This document shows positions 6,035 through 7,255 of a stretch of DNA of 7,255 nt, piece after piece. Origin of the DNA: Acetobacteraceae bacterium (lineage in GTDB: Bacteria > Pseudomonadota > Alphaproteobacteria > Acetobacterales > Acetobacteraceae); the NCBI GenBank assembly GCA_947476855.1, contig CANJSR010000249.1:1-7255 (forward strand), read 5' to 3'. The notes under the pieces were generated by a model, which was not told the DNA's origin, did no database searches, and saw only the letters and a list, made by a program, of their open reading frames with translations. The position numbers were made by a program, and so were the translations under genes. The number at the start of each line of letters is the position of its first letter. The stretch's first letter is position 1.

Positions 6035-7255
6035 TTAAGTGGGAACCCCAACCACCCCATCGATGAACCCGCCCGACTGCCTGAGCCACAGCCGAGCATA
6101 GACCCCGTCCAGGGCCAGCAGTTCCGCATGGGTGCCGGCTTCCACCACTTGCCCCTCGTCCAGGACCACCAGCCGGTCCATCCGGGCGATCGTCGACAGC
6201 CGATGGGCGATCGCGATGACCGTGCGTCCCTCCATCAGGCTGCCAAGCTGGGACTGGATCGCGGCCTCGACCTCCGAATCCAGGGCCGAGGTCGCCTCAT
6301 CCAGCACCAGGATCGGGGCGTCCTTCAGGATCACCCGGGCCAGCGCGATCCGCTGGCGCTGCCCGCCCGACAGCTTCACGCCGCGCTCGCCGACATGGGC
6401 GTCGTAGCCGTGGCGATCGTGCCAGTCCTGCAAGCCCATGATGAAGCCATGCCCCTCCGCCCGCCTCGCCGCGTCCTCGATCATGGGATCGGTGGCGTCG
6501 GGGCGGCCGTAGCGGATGTTCTCCCGGATCGAGCGGTGGAGCAGGGAGGTGTCCTGGGTGACCATCGCGATATGGGCGCGCAGGCTTTCCTGGGTCACGC
6601 CCGCGATGTCCTGCCCGTCGATCAGGATACGGCCCGAGGCCGGGGTGAAGAAATGCAGCAGCAGGTTGACCAGGGTCGACTTGCCGGCACCCGAGGGTCC
6701 GACCAGCCCCACCCGTTCGCCCGGACGGATCGTCAGGTCGATCCCGCGCAGCACGCCGCCGGCGCGGGTGCGGCCATAGTCGAAATGCAGGTCCTCGAAC
6801 CGGATTTCCCCGCCGGCCACCCGCAGGTCCCGCGCGTCCGGGGCATCGGGCATCTGCCAGGGCACGTCGATCGAGCGCATGCCGTCCTGGACCGTGCCGA
6901 TATTCTCGAAGATCGAGGTGACGCTGCGGGCGACCCAGCCGGCGATGTTGGTCAACTGCCAGGACAGCGGGATCGCGGTCGCCACCATGCCCAGAGCCAG
7001 AAGGCCCGAGTCGTACAGGCTCAGCGCCGTGCCCGCCGTGCCCAGGATCAGGCTGGCGTTCATCAGATAGAGCGTGCCCGTATAGCCGGTTGTCATCCGT
7101 GTCTGGGCGCGGAAGGCGGTGGTGTGGGCGTCGACGGCCTCCCGCACGAACTGGTCCTCGTCGCGGGCTCGGGCGAACAGCTTCACGGTCAGGATGTTGG
7201 TGTAGGAATCGACGACGCGGCCGATCAGGGTGGATCGCGTCTCCGACTGATGGCG
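6035..7255 (-). CDS. ABC exporter, fused permease and ATPase (MsbA/multidrug type), 5' end outside window
   Basis: The frame is open to the right window edge; 406 residues plus the stop are visible. The GTG at 7186 is internal, since the 23 codons before it (RHQSETRSTLIGRVVDSYT and on) continue the permease domain. Visible parts in order: the end of an intracellular loop, two membrane segments (about 60-105, TM5-TM6 of six), then the ATPase. It has Walker A GPSGAGKST (186-194), Q-loop VTQDTS (Gln234), signature LSGGQ (295-299), Walker B ILVLDE (315-320), D-loop SALD and switch His351 (AIAHRLST). All catalytic residues are intact. Two such chains form an ATP-driven exporter in the inner membrane, for lipids, drugs or other hydrophobic molecules; the substrate cannot be told from this sequence. 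The N-terminal four membrane segments, about 200 residues, lie beyond the window. It converges on ETF-QO and shares no transcript with it. Confidence 0.95.
   Translation of the reverse strand, partial: RHQSETRSTLIGRVVDSYTNILTVKLFARARDEDQFVREAVDAHTTAFRAQTRMTTGYTGTLYLMNASLILGTAGTALSLYDSGLLALGMVATAIPLSWQLTNIAGWVARSVTSIFENIGTVQDGMRSIDVPWQMPDAPDARDLRVAGGEIRFEDLHFDYGRTRAGGVLRGIDLTIRPGERVGLVGPSGAGKSTLVNLLLHFFTPASGRILIDGQDIAGVTQESLRAHIAMVTQDTSLLHRSIRENIRYGRPDATDPMIEDAARRAEGHGFIMGLQDWHDRHGYDAHVGERGVKLSGGQRQRIALARVILKDAPILVLDEATSALDSEVEAAIQSQLGSLMEGRTVIAIAHRLSTIARMDRLVVLDEGQVVEAGTHAELLALDGVYARLWLRQSGGFIDGVVGVPT

Noticed and set aside
4177..6129. 650-residue minus-strand open frame opposite ETF-QO
   Set aside because: It is longer than the real gene but lacks any family motif and has the composition of an antisense frame. 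It also runs through the hairpin repeats and into the 3' end of the exporter gene, which is coded in another frame.
6035..7186. Exporter gene starting at GTG 7186
   Set aside because: The frame stays open to the window edge with typical permease sequence, so the GTG is an internal valine codon and the true start is outside.

Overview
The window looks like a piece of a high-GC alphaproteobacterial chromosome. The Acetobacteraceae (Roseomonas-like) are my best guess, from codon use, the ISAs1-type insertion sequence, and the style of the ETF-ubiquinone oxidoreductase and ABC transporter. This is inferred from protein style, not from a marker gene. A sample line of the right-hand part is about 73% GC, while a sample line of the left-hand 830 bases is about 50%.

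Layout. (1) Positions 1-744, minus strand: a 3'-truncated gene with no stop inside the window, resembling a lysophospholipid/lipid A acyltransferase. It has a possible promoter at 784-813. (2) Positions 833-1560: a 728-bp insertion-sequence remnant of the ISAs1 family. Both terminal inverted repeats remain, the N-terminal part of the transposase is deleted, and the rest is frameshifted. It lies on the boundary between the lower-GC and high-GC DNA, and no target duplication is visible. (3) Positions 1639-3613, plus strand: a two-gene unit of a small FmdB-type zinc-ribbon protein and a gamma-glutamyltransferase-fold Ntn hydrolase. The hydrolase keeps the catalytic core but has lost the residues that grip the glutamyl group. 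(4) Positions 3614-4209: a 596-bp non-coding stretch with a possible terminator, three related 40-bp direct repeats, a 105-bp inverted repeat and a possible promoter. (5) Positions 4210-5847, plus strand: complete electron transfer flavoprotein-ubiquinone oxidoreductase. (6) Positions 5848-6034: a convergent intergenic region made of two near-identical GC-rich hairpins in inverted orientation. (7) Positions 6035-7255, minus strand: the C-terminal two-thirds of an ABC exporter, running off the right edge.

Functionally, only the zinc-ribbon protein and the Ntn hydrolase look co-transcribed. ETF-QO is a housekeeping respiratory gene, feeding electrons from acyl-CoA and amine dehydrogenases into the quinone pool. 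The exporter is a separate unit. I see no defence system, CRISPR array, RNA gene or obvious new multi-gene system. The most interesting points are the altered substrate pocket of the GGT-like enzyme, the foreign-looking acyltransferase-like gene without the usual acidic catalytic residue, and the intergenic repeats.
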